Shown here: positions 49,940 through 64,000 of the stretch, piece after piece
Layout: each line of letters starts with the position of its first letter
Numbering within the stretch: the stretch's first letter is position 1
Assembly (NCBI GenBank): GCA_013365365.1
Contig: JABVXU010000080.1
Span: 105,853-169,852, forward strand
Reading direction: 5' to 3'
DNA length: 64,000 bases
Origin: Cruorifilaria tuberocauda
Taxonomy: Eukaryota; Nematoda; Chromadorea; Rhabditida; Onchocercidae
The notes under the pieces: generated by a model
Seen by the model: only the letters and a program-made list of their open reading frames with translations
Told to the model about the DNA's origin: nothing
The model's database searches: none
Position numbers and translations under genes: made by a program

Positions 49940-52900
49940 CTATAACTCATGGCTTTTACATAGACCAAAAAATTGAAACATTTGCTGAATTGCGCCTGGA
50001 TGACCCAATTTGAATGATGCTGACACTGGTTGCGATGCATTTGGTCGAGATGATTTTGGACCAAATCTGAAAAAAGAGAATTAGGACATTTGATTACTCT
50101 ACTCTAGTCAATACTCTAGCACAAAATGAGCAGTTTATCCTTTGCCTTAAGTTACAACTTATAAATTTAGCGCCTATTAGAATTTTCAAATGATGATATC
50201 AAAGTTTTCTAGCATACCACTATTTTTTATGTATTAGAAATGTATACAGATTTCCAATTTGAGTACATTTCACACTTGTCGCTGAGAGATCACCCAAAAA
50301 TTATAAATAAGAAGATCCCTTGATAAGCAACATTTATTGAAATGAAATCCTTCTATAGCTGAAAATTAAGATAGCTTATTAAATTAATATAATTCATAAT
50401 ATGCAAAATATACCGCTGAAGTTTAAGCCTGGAATTACTAGCACCATTCTGGGTATCATGTTGCACACCGATTGTCAATGAATCTTCATCTCGGCTTAAT
50501 AGAAAAGCTGGTCCATCGGTGGTTGTTGTAGTCTGGTAAATTTGTTTTTCATGAGATGGTAAAGCTGCTTGTGCTATTGATAAACCATCCTTAAATATCA
50601 CAATACATTATTGCCAATTTTAAGAAACATAATTTATAGTGTAGCTATTTGTAATTATTTTTTAGCACCTTGTTCTACTAATTAGAATAATTTGTTTAGC
50701 TTTAGGATGTTTTAACAACGAAGCATATTTACTATAAGCATTATCACTATGATCATTAATAAACCAATGATCAATAAACTTCGACTTTACTTGCCAAAAA
50801 TTGAAATTATTAAAAAAGCTTAAAACTCTACGAGTAGTTTATATGCTAGAATGTGTCTACTATTAATAGCAATTAACTTTACTTAAGTAGAAAAGTAAAA
50901 TTTTGGAGGTTTCTATCACAGAATGATATGTACCTGAATATTTTGCAGGAGATCAGATACTCCTCCTAATATTCCTTGTCTACTTTCATGTTTCAATTTA
51001 TCAAAATTTTCATCGTAAACATCGTAATAATCAATAGCTACATCTTCCTTAACTGTTGAGAAACTCGTAGATTTGGTAGAAGATTCGGTGGTATTTGTTG
51101 AAGGATTTGAGGTTGATAATTGCGGCACCTTCTCTGTTACAAACGCTGTTCTCATACTTGCAATTAACTTCTAAAAAATAAACATTTCTCATGAAACAAT
51201 ATTTGCGACAACTGCAATGTCAAGCAAACAAAATGCGATTTCTTTTAATTTAAAAATGGATTCTGATGCACTTGTTCTCGTTAAAATTAAAGTTTAAAAG
51301 TGAATTAGCTAAAAAAATGACTTCGATTTGATAAATTTTGATGTCTATTATTCACTTATCTTTTAATTCTAACAAAGCACTGCCGATATATATGCTAAAG
51401 AAAAACATTGACTGATAATCCACTACAAATTTTTAGAAGAATTATATAAAAGAATTCTCGCACGTGTAGCAGTTATGCTACAGTCAAAGTAATAACTCGT
51501 TAATTCATAATTCTAATCAAAGGACTCATTTGTTCATTTTTAAATTCATAGAATAATTGACAGAATCTTGGTTATTAATTTGATAAAATATTCATTTAGC
51601 TTACCCTTGAGCTTCGCACAGTTTTTTGCTCATTTCCGAACTGTGGAATTGGAGTTTTGGGAATTATTTCTGCATGATTGATGTTACTAAAAAACCTTGA
51701 ACGGACATCTTCTAAATGATCCTGTTTCAGGAATATCGGATCAACTCGCTGAAATGTTTCCTTCTTCACCGTTGAATTGTGGCAAAATGTATTTGTTTTT
51801 ATTATATTCATAAATAAATAAAAAATAAATGACCAGTAGCATATTCTTCAAGAAGCTTTTAATTTTATTTCTTTAAAACTTCAGAGTCTCTATGATTTTT
51901 AACTCTCTGTAGATCTGAAAACGAACAACAGAATCAAAACGGCTATGAGTCCATTTCCATGGAATTTGACGCCGAGCTCTCGAGGAAATACCATACTGCG
52001 TTTTATTCTTACCCCGAACATCCACGGGACACAATTGAAGCCACCACTTCAAGTCACTCAAATGAAGTATTAATGAGATATGCTTACAATAAGTTACTTC
52101 GAGATGTTACTATGAATTTATTAAATTTCATCGATCAATCGGAAATATATATGGAAAAAATCGTAGTTACTAATGTTAAGAAATAATATTCATATAATTA
52201 CAACAAATGAATGTGGAAAAATTTAATCTGAACGGCAAATATTTTTGTCTTTTCCGTTTGCAGTTCTTACTTTATTTCATTTCTGTCTTATTGATACTTT
52301 TTAGCTTCGTATTTTATATTAGAATTGCAGCACATGGAATCCCATGCAAAACATTTGACAATTTTATATGAATACCTCTTCTTACTTCATCAGTACATAA
52401 TATTTCAAGCATTGAAATGAAACTAACTTATCATCGAGTACAGCTTGCCATTTCCGTATGATTTTTGTACCAGTAGAGAATGTCGCTGATCGATGATGCT
52501 CATTTAGGAATTTGGTTTCAATGCAATCATCTATTCGAATTTTGATTGATTTACCACTACAACAAAGCAATTGCCATACACTGAATGTTTTGGAACTATC
52601 TTCAATAATTCTGACACCCGCTGTATACTGCAAGCATAAAACAGTGATAAAGAGGTCAAACTTATTCAAAAAACAGCCGCATGAAGGTCATTTGAATTAC
52701 GCTGCAGTTGAAGCAATTGAAATAATGTTATTCATTTATGCCATGATTGATAACCAAAAATTGGAATGGGAGAAATATCTCATTAGGCTTATCAATTTCA
52801 GTTATCCGTCATGACTTTTTAATTTAAACTTGCTCAGCAGTTCCTATGGAAAGAGTGACAACCGCGTTAATGAAAGAAGTTTGTTTTTGGTTAGATGATA

Positions 52901-53629
52901 GTGATTTACTCTTTACTCGTATCTTAACTTTATCATAACCTAATTATTGATTTAAATTAGGGAATGAAACAAGAAAAAAACATTTCCTAAAATTATTATT
53001 TTTTTAATGTTTATTTCCATTGAGACGAGGATTATCTTCCAGGAATATCTAATGAAATTGACTACTCCTCCCGAATGCTAATTAAAGGTTAAGTAGTATA
53101 AATCTCAGTAGTTCTTATTCTAGAAGTAGTATAAATCCGATCTTCTAGGAGTGTTATTTTCTGATCGAGCAATTTTGCTGTCAGTGGATTAAAAGTTCTT
53201 ACCTGATCACTTCCGCAACTTAAATATATGTCATCCAATTCGGATGACGCGCTATCCGATATCCTACACGTTTCATTTATTCGCTGCAAAGAACAAAATA
53301 AACCAATCAAAGAGTTGCATCGAAGTTTTATCGTATTATAAGTTATGATTTCAAATATTCCAATGCATTATTAGCTTGAATGTGAAGTTGTTTGATTGTA
53401 TTGACTAATTCACTGACACTTATTTTAAATGAGTTGGAAAGTACAGACCACAGGAATATTATCAAACGCTGAACATGCAAATTTGTAATAACGTTCTTTG
53501 TCAACGAATGCAGTGTTGAAAGTTGATAAATAAAAGCCTTCAGGACACTGGAAGGTTGTTGATACATAAGGACGGACTGTTTCAAATAATAAGCTAATAT
53601 AAGCTGCTGTTTGCCATATTGTTTCTTTA
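49940..53629 (-). CDS. Dermatopontin-like extracellular protein, 5' end not found
   Basis: Nine minus-strand exons, 53629-53449, 53283-53203, 52627-52428, 52056-52013, 51976-51927, 51748-51605, 51170-50934, 50589-50414 and 50066-49940, close in phase and encode about 412 aa. The first 180 residues follow the dermatopontin plan: [37 protein letters not shown] with [11 protein letters not shown], then WQLLCC, and finally [10 protein letters not shown] with LCPVDV (compare FQCP, WNYAC, YQTCSNNG, WQFYCC, RQWKFIMC). An RARR basic site follows, then a Ser/Thr-rich tail (about residues 275-290), an acidic Tyr patch [13 protein letters not shown] and the C-terminus [13 protein letters not shown]. An exon with ATG and signal peptide is still missing (entry phase 2). 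The donor after FDSV (51927) is a weak choice. The family is matrix-associated; its role here is unknown. Confidence 0.72.
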
Positions 53630-56149
53630 CTGTAAATTATATATAAAAACTTTAAGATTCAGGAATTTTAAATCTTTTTAATGGTTAAATAAAAGTAACT
53701 TTCTTTTGAAATCCATCTCAATAATTCAAAGTCTTCATATCAGAGGATTAAAGCTTTAGAATAATCTAAATCTGAAATTATCTTCATCAAAAACTTCTCA
53801 GATCATGATACAGTTATCATCATTTACAAATCGAACCTCTTCATTTTCGACAGAAAAAATTGAGCTAGCAATTGATAACTTCAATATATGAAATTTCTTA
53901 ATTGAACGAATTTCATTGACCATCAAATTCTAAAACAAAACTGAAATTACTTTTGAATGATACTTTTGAATTTTAGAAGGGTCAAAATTTTGATTGCAAA
54001 ATTGAGAGAATAAAACTTCCGCCCCATATGAAGTACCATATGGTATTAATAATAATAACAACAACAACAATACGAACAATATTTTCTGATAGAGAAGGAA
54101 ATGGGGCAAGACATGGAAATTTTACCGGACAACAATGTGCAGTGATAGAATTGATGAGAGTTGTGAACTGTTAAAATATGACATTCTCTCCATGCGATCG
54201 GTGGATGACATTGACCCGTATCCGATCATTCAACGAAACTTTTTAATTCCTTTTTTCCTATCACTTCTTCCAATTTTCCTCAATTGCAAATTTGAGAAGC
54301 GCTAATGTCCCTAGTTCATCTTATCTCCTATTAATCATCTCATTGATTGATAATCATCCTGGTTGATTAGTTAATTTTAGACTGTTTTGAATATACTATA
54401 TCAAAACTTTGCAATATTCATTATTATCAGTATAATCCTTGTAATTCCCGATTTCTAATTTATATCTTCGAATATTTTGCTCTTATCATTTAATCATTTA
54501 GCGCCATTATGATATGCTTTGTTTCTTATCATAAGCACATGGAAACAGAACTCAATATGCAAAGATGAGTGAATACTTTACTTTAAGATATGATATAGGT
54601 GTGGTACCAATACTGGTAGACATGATAGCAGGAGTTTGACCATTAAATAAATTTAAATTTCTCCTCAGTAGTTTCTCTCATCAGTAAGCTTCATAGAACC
54701 AGGCGAGTTGCATTGATAGTGCGGTAGGGAGGGAGGGCATTGTAGCGCTCCTGCAATCCAGGTTCGTCCTCGTGCTATCGCATTCCAGCTCCGCATTGTT
54801 AATAACCCAACAAGCAATGCGGCGTTCTATAAATGCGTAAACTGAAGGCAAAATCGCAACCGGCTAACGACGCGGGTACTGTTTGCCGTACTTGAACTTT
54901 GCTACACTGCTTCCGCTACACACACCTCGATTTCCTTCTTTGATTCAGACTCAGCTTACAGGATTGCGTAATGATAAGGATGAGAGATCGTACGGTTGAC
55001 GGAGTTTATCATTCGCAGCGAGCTTTGATGATAATTTGGATGTTTCCGTTCTGTTCATCGTTCTTGCAGTACCATTCGGTCCGTTCCATCCGGTCATTCG
55101 CCTGCAATTTGCAAAAGGTCAATTCCAGTTCTAATTTTTCTATGAAATATTGTATCTCTATCGGTGATTTTTTTTAAAGTAAACCTTGAAGTGTTCTAAA
55201 AACTAGAAATCCCAACCAATCCAATGGATATTTTATTTTCAGCAAGGAAAAAGCAATTGCTTTCCAGAAAAGGAATCTTCCAGTGTTTTCGAGTAAAATG
55301 TTAAATGCTCATTCATCGTATCACTTGACTGATGAACCAAACTACTACTGCCAGATTCTCATAACACTTTTTGATCATTGAAAAATTTTCTGAATTGTTA
55401 TTTAAATTTGTTTTTCCAAAAGCAGCTTTCCAAGAATTCACAAAAAATTAAATTAAGATTAATATAAGAATGATATATTTCTTCATTTTTGAGAGCATTC
55501 AATCGAACTTTGCTCTCAGAGCAAAGTGATAAAAATTGTACCAACAAAACTGTGATAGTAATAATGAATGTTCTCGAATTATTTCTCTCATTCGAATTTT
55601 TCTCCCAAACAACCTCTTCATTAGGAGGAATATATAAAGAATTATATCTAAAAAAAATTTTATTAAAATTTTCCCGATATATTTTTCATGACTAATATTT
55701 TTTCATTTCATTTTTATCAAGTTACTGAAATTCTCCTCTTATGGCTATAATTCATTGCCTACCCGGAAAGTAGCTGGATTTTCAGATACAGGTATTGTAA
55801 ACTTATCGTTTACGAAAAAGTTCTGATAATTTCTGTTTGCTTAATGTGTTAGCTTCTCTTTCTGTAATTTATGATATCAGAAGTGGATGAATCTTTAAAT
55901 TCTCAGCTAAGAAATGTATCTCTTCATCAAAAGTGATATTACGATGTTAAGATATCCGAATTCATTTTTTATTCTCAAGAATGAATTTTTTTCTAATGGA
56001 TATGAAACTTTTGTCGATGAGACAAAAATGGTTACATATCGCGGCAGCAATAGTCATCAAAAAGGCTCATTGTTAAGCGCCAGGTTTTTAAATTTTTTGG
56101 AATTTTTTTCCAGGTCATGTCTTATTTGATAGTATCCTAGAGGTCAAAG
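53630..56149. promoter_or_regulatory. Divergent region with GC-rich island
   Basis: This lies between the dermatopontin-like gene (-) and thymidylate synthase (+) and should contain the missing 5' exon(s) of the former, which I could not identify. A GC- and CpG-rich island at about 54700-55110 includes a TATAAAT motif at 54828-54834 (+ strand). A 68-codon open frame at 54971-55177 within it has a hydrophobic stretch but no known match. A strong acceptor (TTTTTTTCCAG, ending 56113) lies 36 bp before the thymidylate synthase ATG and is a likely spliced-leader or 5'UTR splice site. Confidence 0.4.
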
Positions 56150-57776
<1,627 letters not shown>

Positions 57777-58447
57777 ATTTTTTCGATGTCGCCTCACAAC
57801 TTTTTTAATATTATGGAAACCGTTTTGAATAAATTAAATTTCATTCTGTTTACGTGTTCCTTGCATATTGATTGAAATAGATGTTTTGGATTGTTTAAAT
57901 CTTCCTATGAGATTTGTAATTCCTCATAGATCGTTATAGATATTATGAAATTTTAATCTTTATTCAGTTCACATTATTTAGCGTTCGTTCTTGTTTTTTT
58001 CTTGGAAATTTCATTAGTCTGCTGAATATTAATAATTGATGTACCCATTCAAACATTCTGCTTTTTCCCTTTTTTGAATAATGATATCTGGACATATATG
58101 TTTTCATGTTGATAAAATTCTTTCCATGGTTGTTTTGTTGGCATGGAATCTGTTTGTCTGGCAAATTTTGAGATAGGAAGGTCCCACAGAAGTAACCCTT
58201 TTTGTCTGACATTAGCTTTTTCAGAATTAAGCTTTATTTATTCAAAAATCACTTAACAACTTCATTCTTAAGGACGATTGATGCTTGATATATTTGATTA
58301 ACTTGAATGTTTCTGCAGAAGTTTTATATATCTATAATTTGAATATGCAGAAAAATATGATTGCACTAAAAAAATTAAATAGACAAATAATACGTATTTG
58401 TGGTTTAACTCAATTTTTTAGACCCTTCGATTGGTCTGTTCTGCAAA
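57777..58447. other. Intergenic region after thymidylate synthase
   Basis: It contains the thymidylate synthase 3'UTR and poly(A) signal (57828-57833). A minus-strand open frame at 57964-58212 (82 codons) has Lys-rich, plausible-looking composition but no recognised domain and no splice partner. I do not call it a gene. Confidence 0.45.
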
Positions 58448-61360
58448 ATGGGAGCCGCTGTGAAAGTTTGTAATGAAGATCCCACAGAAATAACATTTAT
58501 TTACGATTGGCCGGTGCAAATTTTTCAACCGGTTAATGGTTTCAATGTTTTCGGTGATACTGAAACATTCTGCACTAATTATCTCAATGCTAATCATGAG
58601 TGGTATCAAACTTTTTTTCCTATTTTCCCATGCAACAGTTGATTCTGGCGAAGTTGCTGCTTGTAAATGATATTGAAAACTTCATCCTGATTTCGTAACC
58701 GTCACTTCAAACCCTCTGTATTTCTGGGCTAAATTGCTATGCACAATCTTAGTTCTGGTGTCTTGTTTGAATCAAAATGTTAGAAATTCTTTTCCAGGAT
58801 GGTACATTTATACAGGACTAATTTTGGTGTACCATCAAGACCCAGAATACATTTGTATTTGGAGCAAAGTAGAGTAGTTACAACGCATCCATCTCCTAAA
58901 GAATGTAAATTTTCGTTCAGACTGCTCGAAAATGATACTTGTCACGGTTCGTTTCGAGATTGGTGTGTGAATTTCTTCATCCTTTTGTTTTTTCATATTT
59001 TAATGAAACAGATTGGAAATTAGTGGTTTGAATACTTTATCAGCGAAATCGAATAATCTAAAATAAGACTGATACGTACGCCAATAATACGCCAGTTCGT
59101 TGCTGAAGTTTTATATTTACCACATTGTCACGAAAAACGACCAAAATGAGTTAATCAAAAAATTTATCTTAGCAATAGTTCTAACTAAAAATCTGAATTT
59201 GAAACAGACATGTAGACGTTTGAAAATTTAAATAATCTTTGAGCCTCAGCAATTTATGGCGAAGAATGCGTTATTAAAATATAGTTGGAGCTAGTTGTAA
59301 GCATGACTGCTAGAGTACATTGTACGGAAAGGGCACCGCGATCGATAAAATAATATTTGAAATTTGATTTCGCTAGTTGCTTCGTTACATCTGCATTTGT
59401 CTGCAGGAAGTGTAATCGCTGTGCGTTCTGTGACGACATTTTCATCGATGGATAGCTTTCGAGTGCCTAGAGATTCACAGTTCGTGGAGTTGTTAACGCA
59501 GTGTTTCACGAATCAATCTAATAGTGGTACTAAACAAATCTTTTTAAGGATCAATTCATTCTACAACAGTCAGAAAAGCATGAAGTTCACATTTTTGATC
59601 TATCCTCTTCACAGCGTTGAGACTAACAGACTGTCTATTTGGATCGTTAAATTTGCAGATCTTTCCAGGAGGTAGTTTCTGAGTTTTGCGATTTTTTTTT
59701 AAATCCTCAATAATATTTGTATGGTATGTGGTGGTATATTTCAGGAAAAACAATTCTGATTACGGTTGATCTTTTATTCGGTACAGAATCTTTTAATTTG
59801 GGCTTTAGTAGTTGGATGAGCATGGTTCCAGCACCGCCTGCTGATACTACAAACGATTTTCGGTTCAAAGCTCTCAACAGTGAAGGCGCGTAAGTTGTTC
59901 TTATTTTTCCTCAACTACTGATAAATGAATTGATGAATTGATTGATTGTTTATACACTCATTGCAAGCAGATGTCCTAATATAATCGATAACGAACTTGA
60001 AATGATAATGTTTGCAGACATTAAGATACCTTTCATTTGAAAAAATATGCGACAAAGTGGTAACGGAAATTTATTTGATATTTTCAGGCAGTTTTCATTA
60101 CCAAAAAATCTTTGCTTTAGAACTGCAAGTTCGTGCTACTATTCTTTTTCAGCGATTTCACTATACATTGTCGGGATGGTGATCTTACAATATCGAAAAG
60201 TGCGTTATTCTTAAGCTCTGATTACTTTCGCCTTTTATTCACTGCAAATGATGAAGGTTTAATATGTAAGGAACAATCAGTGCCCGATTACAATTTGGAA
60301 TCTGTTCGTAAGGTATTTTCAGCATTACAAGAAATAAAAACTGCAAAAAATTAAGATTGAAAATCATTATCTCATAAAAAAAATGTTGTCAAAATTGTGT
60401 TTATCCATTTGGTAATCTGAAAATTATCGGATATCATGAGAAAAATATTTTATAATGGGCAAGAGTAATTCCATGAAAAAAATTGCGCCATTTTTAGGTA
60501 TTGGTATTTATGATTACTGGAACATTTGAGATGCCAGACAATTTGACACCAGAACTGGCTAGAGAGCTAATTGATATAGCAATGCATTTTAAACCCTTAA
60601 ATCGTGATGCGCTTAGAAATACCATTCATCGTGCCCTTTGTAAACTGTTAATGAAAGTAAGTCATTTAGTCTGCCCTTTAACAAATTTTAATCAGCCGTG
60701 TTAAAAGTGTTTTGGAATTAGTTATCTAAATAATTTTCAATTAAATACAATTCTGAAAATCAAATTTTTATGCAGAAATATCAATCTCCGTCATAAACGT
60801 TGCTTTTTCGCGACAGTTTCAGGATATTTCAGTCCTGGATAAGATTGTTCATTTTCTGGTGTTCGCGCACGAGATGAATCTATCACAATTGAAAATAATG
60901 TGTATGTCAATTATAGTTTATGAACATTATAAGCGATTCAAACAGCAGTATAATGAGGAAGTAATACTTTTTATGTTTGTTGAAATAGTGGATTAGACGA
61001 TATTTTGTGCTGAGTACAAGGAAAAATTAACTGTCAACTTGCAATTTTGCAATTGGAAACATTTATTACAACGTTTCTCAATTTACCAGCCAACAGTTGA
61101 TATGCACAAAGACTTTTCGTTTAGATTTTAATCAAAATTTTTATTTCTTGCAGTCACCGAACGCCGATCACCGAGCTCTTCATGAACGTTTACGACGTAG
61201 TGGCTTTCTTTTAACCGTTTCACCATTATCACGAATTGAAACAATCCGACGGCAATCCCTCAAATGTCGACGAGTTTTTCGTTATGGAGAGAAATCAAAC
61301 CTGAATTCATTGCAAGTACCCAGAAATCCGGATGATACGATGTGGAATGATGTCGATTAA
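58448..61360 (+). CDS. MATH-like/BTB domain protein, one exon junction unresolved
   Basis: Proposed exons are 58448-58602, 58798-58962 (or to 58964), 59377-59671, 59744-59890, 60153-60312, 60498-60656, 60823-60960 and 61154-61360. The N-terminal half has two MATH-like stretches (EWMVHLYRTNFG...RIHLYLEQ with CKFSFRLLEN, and MKFTFLIYPLHS with LSIWIVKFAD). The BTB/POZ domain is clear: DFTIHCRDGDLTISKSALFL, SSDYFRLLF, then RKVLVFMITGTF and ELIDIAMHFK. The last exon is Arg-rich and may be disordered. Such proteins usually serve as CUL3 substrate adaptors or scaffolds. The last five junctions close perfectly. The junction 59671/59744 is off by one base in frame, and the exit of exon 2 is ambiguous. 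A poly(A) signal AATAAA is at 61419-61424. Confidence 0.65.
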
Positions 61361-64000
61361 TATATAACTTCATTCTTGAATATGTAAAAGTTTTTTTTAT
61401 TGAAGTTAAGTTTCTGCTAATAAATTGGTAGGGAAGATAATTTAATCGAACATTAATAAAGTAATTTTATACTGTTAATATTACACGCTTTCATCGAAAT
61501 TCAAAAATCGAAAAAAATTAAATTCTTGTGAAAAGAGAATATGGGAAAAGGGTTGATAAGTGTTTAAAAAGCAGAAATATTAAAGAACAATATTGTAAAT
61601 TATAAATATTAAATCTTCTAATTGTGTAACTTCATTCTAGTTGTTTTTGACAATATTTTAAAATCATTTGATTGATTATTCCAAAGTTTAATACAATGAT
61701 TGGAATTGTTAAACTTACAAAAGTGCAAGAGCTGATTTCCATTCTCGTTTCATGCATTTCATGTCAAATAATTTGACCGTTGGAGCGCGGATTATGCAAT
61801 GAAACTTTTCTTAGTAAACTGGGAAAGCATGTGAACATTAATTTGGATACCCGATCTATCACTGCAAGAACTGTAAAATTTAAAAGATAATTTTTAAAGC
61901 GATCTTTAGGAGATATTTGAGATTTGTTTAGAAGCGTCCGGAAAAGATAAAAGAAGACACTTTGCTGTACTCAATATAAAGAGGAACATCTTCTGGAGGA
62001 AGAAGGATGGAATCGGGGAAGTTGCAGTGCTTTTAGTCCCCGTCGTATTCTCTATCCTACTCTATTCCCGAATCCTTCGTTCCACCCTCCTCTCCTTTCT
62101 TTTGTCGTGTTCCCAATTTCGATTTCGGTGCCAGGTTGCGCATAGCAAAGTACATTTTTGGCGCATTTTTGACCGATATACTACATCATCACAATAGTGA
62201 TGTCTGTTTTTCTTCCGGCAGTACTCTTTCTTTTCTCGTTCCATACTTTCTATGAGTTCAGTTTACTTCAGAACGTTGCAAATCATTTCCTCCACGTATC
62301 GCCTTTTTTTGACGTTTTTGATTTTTATTCTTCTAGATTCAATAGAATAAGAGATTACGCGAAATTTTATACTTCTCGAAGAAGTTAGATCAAGAAGTTC
62401 TAAACGTGATTAATGTTCATCACTTCACTTCGTAACTCAATCCTTCTATTTTTTCAGTTTGCTAACTATCCTTTCTCTCTCCACTATTTTTTCGCTTCTT
62501 TTAACAATGCTTATATAAGCGCATTTTTAACTTATTCGTTGGCTTCCCAAAAATTTTTATCTCTGTGTACCCCACATGTACTATACTGTTTGTGTTACTT
62601 CGACACTCTGCTGTGAATTTCTAAAAATGGCGAGGAGTGTCAGAGTTTGATGACGATCGTCCACGTGGCATCAAATTTTCACTGTGAAAATGAGATGAGA
62701 TAGATGTATTTAATATTTTAGATGGCAGAAAATTGATCTCACTTAGAGCTTTTCAAATGCTTCAAACTTTGAAAACGATATGCTTAGGAAATTTTATAAC
62801 ATCAAATTAATTTATTTGAAAATTAAAAATCAATAATTGAGCCTATCATATTGTAATGTAACAGTAATTCCATAGCATAATTCCATTGTGCTTTTTCTTT
62901 TGAGAAATGTCTTTCACTTAATGATCGGTGTATAATTGCATTTAAGTATAAAATCAGATCAGATATTGCGTACTAATTTATGATCCTATTAATAAAGCAG
63001 TGGTAAATAAGCTGATGAAATAACTGTAAGTAGAAAATGGATAACATTTAGCTATTAATGTACCATCGATGAACTTTTGAAGTTTTGTATTGACATTATT
63101 TCCATGCATAATTAGCTATTGGTAATTTAATTTTAATTTATCTCAAGTATAACCCAATAGATAAAGGAAAAAATATGTGAAATACATGAAAAAATTATGC
63201 ATGAATATTTATGAAGAAATTCAATCTTTGACAAGAATATTAATATCGTTTCATAGATAATTAAATTACCAAAGATTAAATTATTTTGTCGAAATCGTTT
63301 TATTTCTTATTTCTGATATACCAATGACAGGCGACTGCTAATTCATTGATAAGTAAATGTTTGCAAGAAATTAAGAGAGAATATGAGCGTTAAGCATTCA
63401 AGAGTTTCATTAAGATTGCAAAATTTTTTAGTTTTTTAAGTAGTTTACTTTTTTGTGCGCCCATTTGCCTCGGAAAATCGATGCAGACATGATTCATCAA
63501 AACTACTTAAATGTGAAATAATTGTACCTGAACTGTATCTTCATTTCTAATTCCTTTGATATTTAAAGGATAAAAAATTCTACCTATTAAATTCGTACAT
63601 CAAATAGCTATGTTTTAATTTTACTTGCAAATGCTCGTTAAATTATAAAAAATAAAAATTACTTTATCTGTAATATCCATTCCTTTAATGGAACTTTTTT
63701 TAGTTACATATAAATTTGGGTGAACTTTTTGTAAGAGTTAATAAATGACTGATATGCTATTTTTCACCTCTAAAATGAATTCAGTTTGTGCAAAAGTAAT
63801 AAGAAGTTATGAGTTGCTTTCGAAATGCTGGAAAACTTCAAAATGCATTTTTTTATCTCCCTTTACACTATTTTCTTCAAATTCGAAGTATTTCATGTTT
63901 CGACTTCAACTAAATTATATGTTCTGAGGAAAAGTAGTAATGATATCGTTTATTATATTATCACATCATTCAGTTAACGTCGATGATTTCAAACTTATTC
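61361..64000. other. AT-rich stretch with no recognised gene
   Basis: It contains the BTB gene's poly(A) signal (61419-61424), then DNA with no supported exon. A moderately GC-richer, pyrimidine-rich patch at about 61985-62140 may be regulatory. The remaining open frames are short, AT-biased and unrecognised. Confidence 0.45.

Noticed and set aside
54971..55177. 68-codon frame with a hydrophobic segment as a missing first exon
   Set aside because: It is on the + strand, so it cannot supply the minus-strand dermatopontin-like start, and it does not join thymidylate synthase in phase.
57964..58212. 82-codon minus-strand frame after thymidylate synthase
   Set aside because: Lys-rich but unrecognised, single exon, overlapping a likely 3'UTR region. 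A gene call is not supported.

Overview
This window looks like AT-rich nuclear DNA from a nematode, most likely a parasitic one of the filarial/spirurid type. Four things point there. The genes are split into many short exons joined by short introns. Most introns end in nematode-style TTTTCAG, TTTAG or TTGCAG acceptors. The gene content is metazoan. One gene is a brainiac/BRE-5-like glycosyltransferase. The species is an inference. I saw no rRNA, tRNA or CRISPR array, and no intact transposon.

Layout. Positions 1-13,495 are a gene-poor tract with a (TG)24 microsatellite, a perfect inverted repeat carrying two AP-1-like half sites, and two GC-rich islands (about 9.05-9.57 and 11.88-12.64 kb). 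A small + strand gene at 13.5-14.85 kb encodes a signal peptide followed by a TGF-beta/activin type II receptor ectodomain, then stops without a membrane span or kinase. About 7 kb of AT-rich DNA with no recognised gene follows. From 21.7 kb the window is gene-dense: MED21 (-) and the U5 snRNP thioredoxin-like protein Dim1/TXNL4A (-); a Merlin-transposase-derived gene (+); a P5-type protein disulfide isomerase PDIA6/pdi-6 (-); an unrecognised coiled-coil protein with three tandem two-exon repeats (+); a bre-5/brainiac glycosyltransferase (-); an IVNS1ABP-like BTB-BACK-Kelch protein (-); a dermatopontin-like extracellular protein (-); thymidylate synthase (+); and a MATH-like/BTB protein (+). 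The last 2.6 kb holds no recognised gene.

How the genes relate. They are mostly unrelated housekeeping and signalling genes, not a pathway cluster. Dim1 and MED21 lie head-to-tail 535 bp apart and could be an operon. Dim1/Merlin-derived, pdi-6/repeat gene, and dermatopontin-like/thymidylate synthase are divergent pairs. Several GC-rich islands lie between or upstream of genes and look like promoters.

The most interesting items are the kinase-less TGF-beta type II receptor ectodomain, a possible secreted ligand trap; the domesticated Merlin transposase that has lost two of three catalytic residues; the gene growing by tandem exon-pair duplication; and the dermatopontin-like protein with a long novel tail. 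Exon coordinates were derived by hand from splice consensus, reading frame and family similarity. In nearly all genes the intron phases close perfectly; exceptions are stated.
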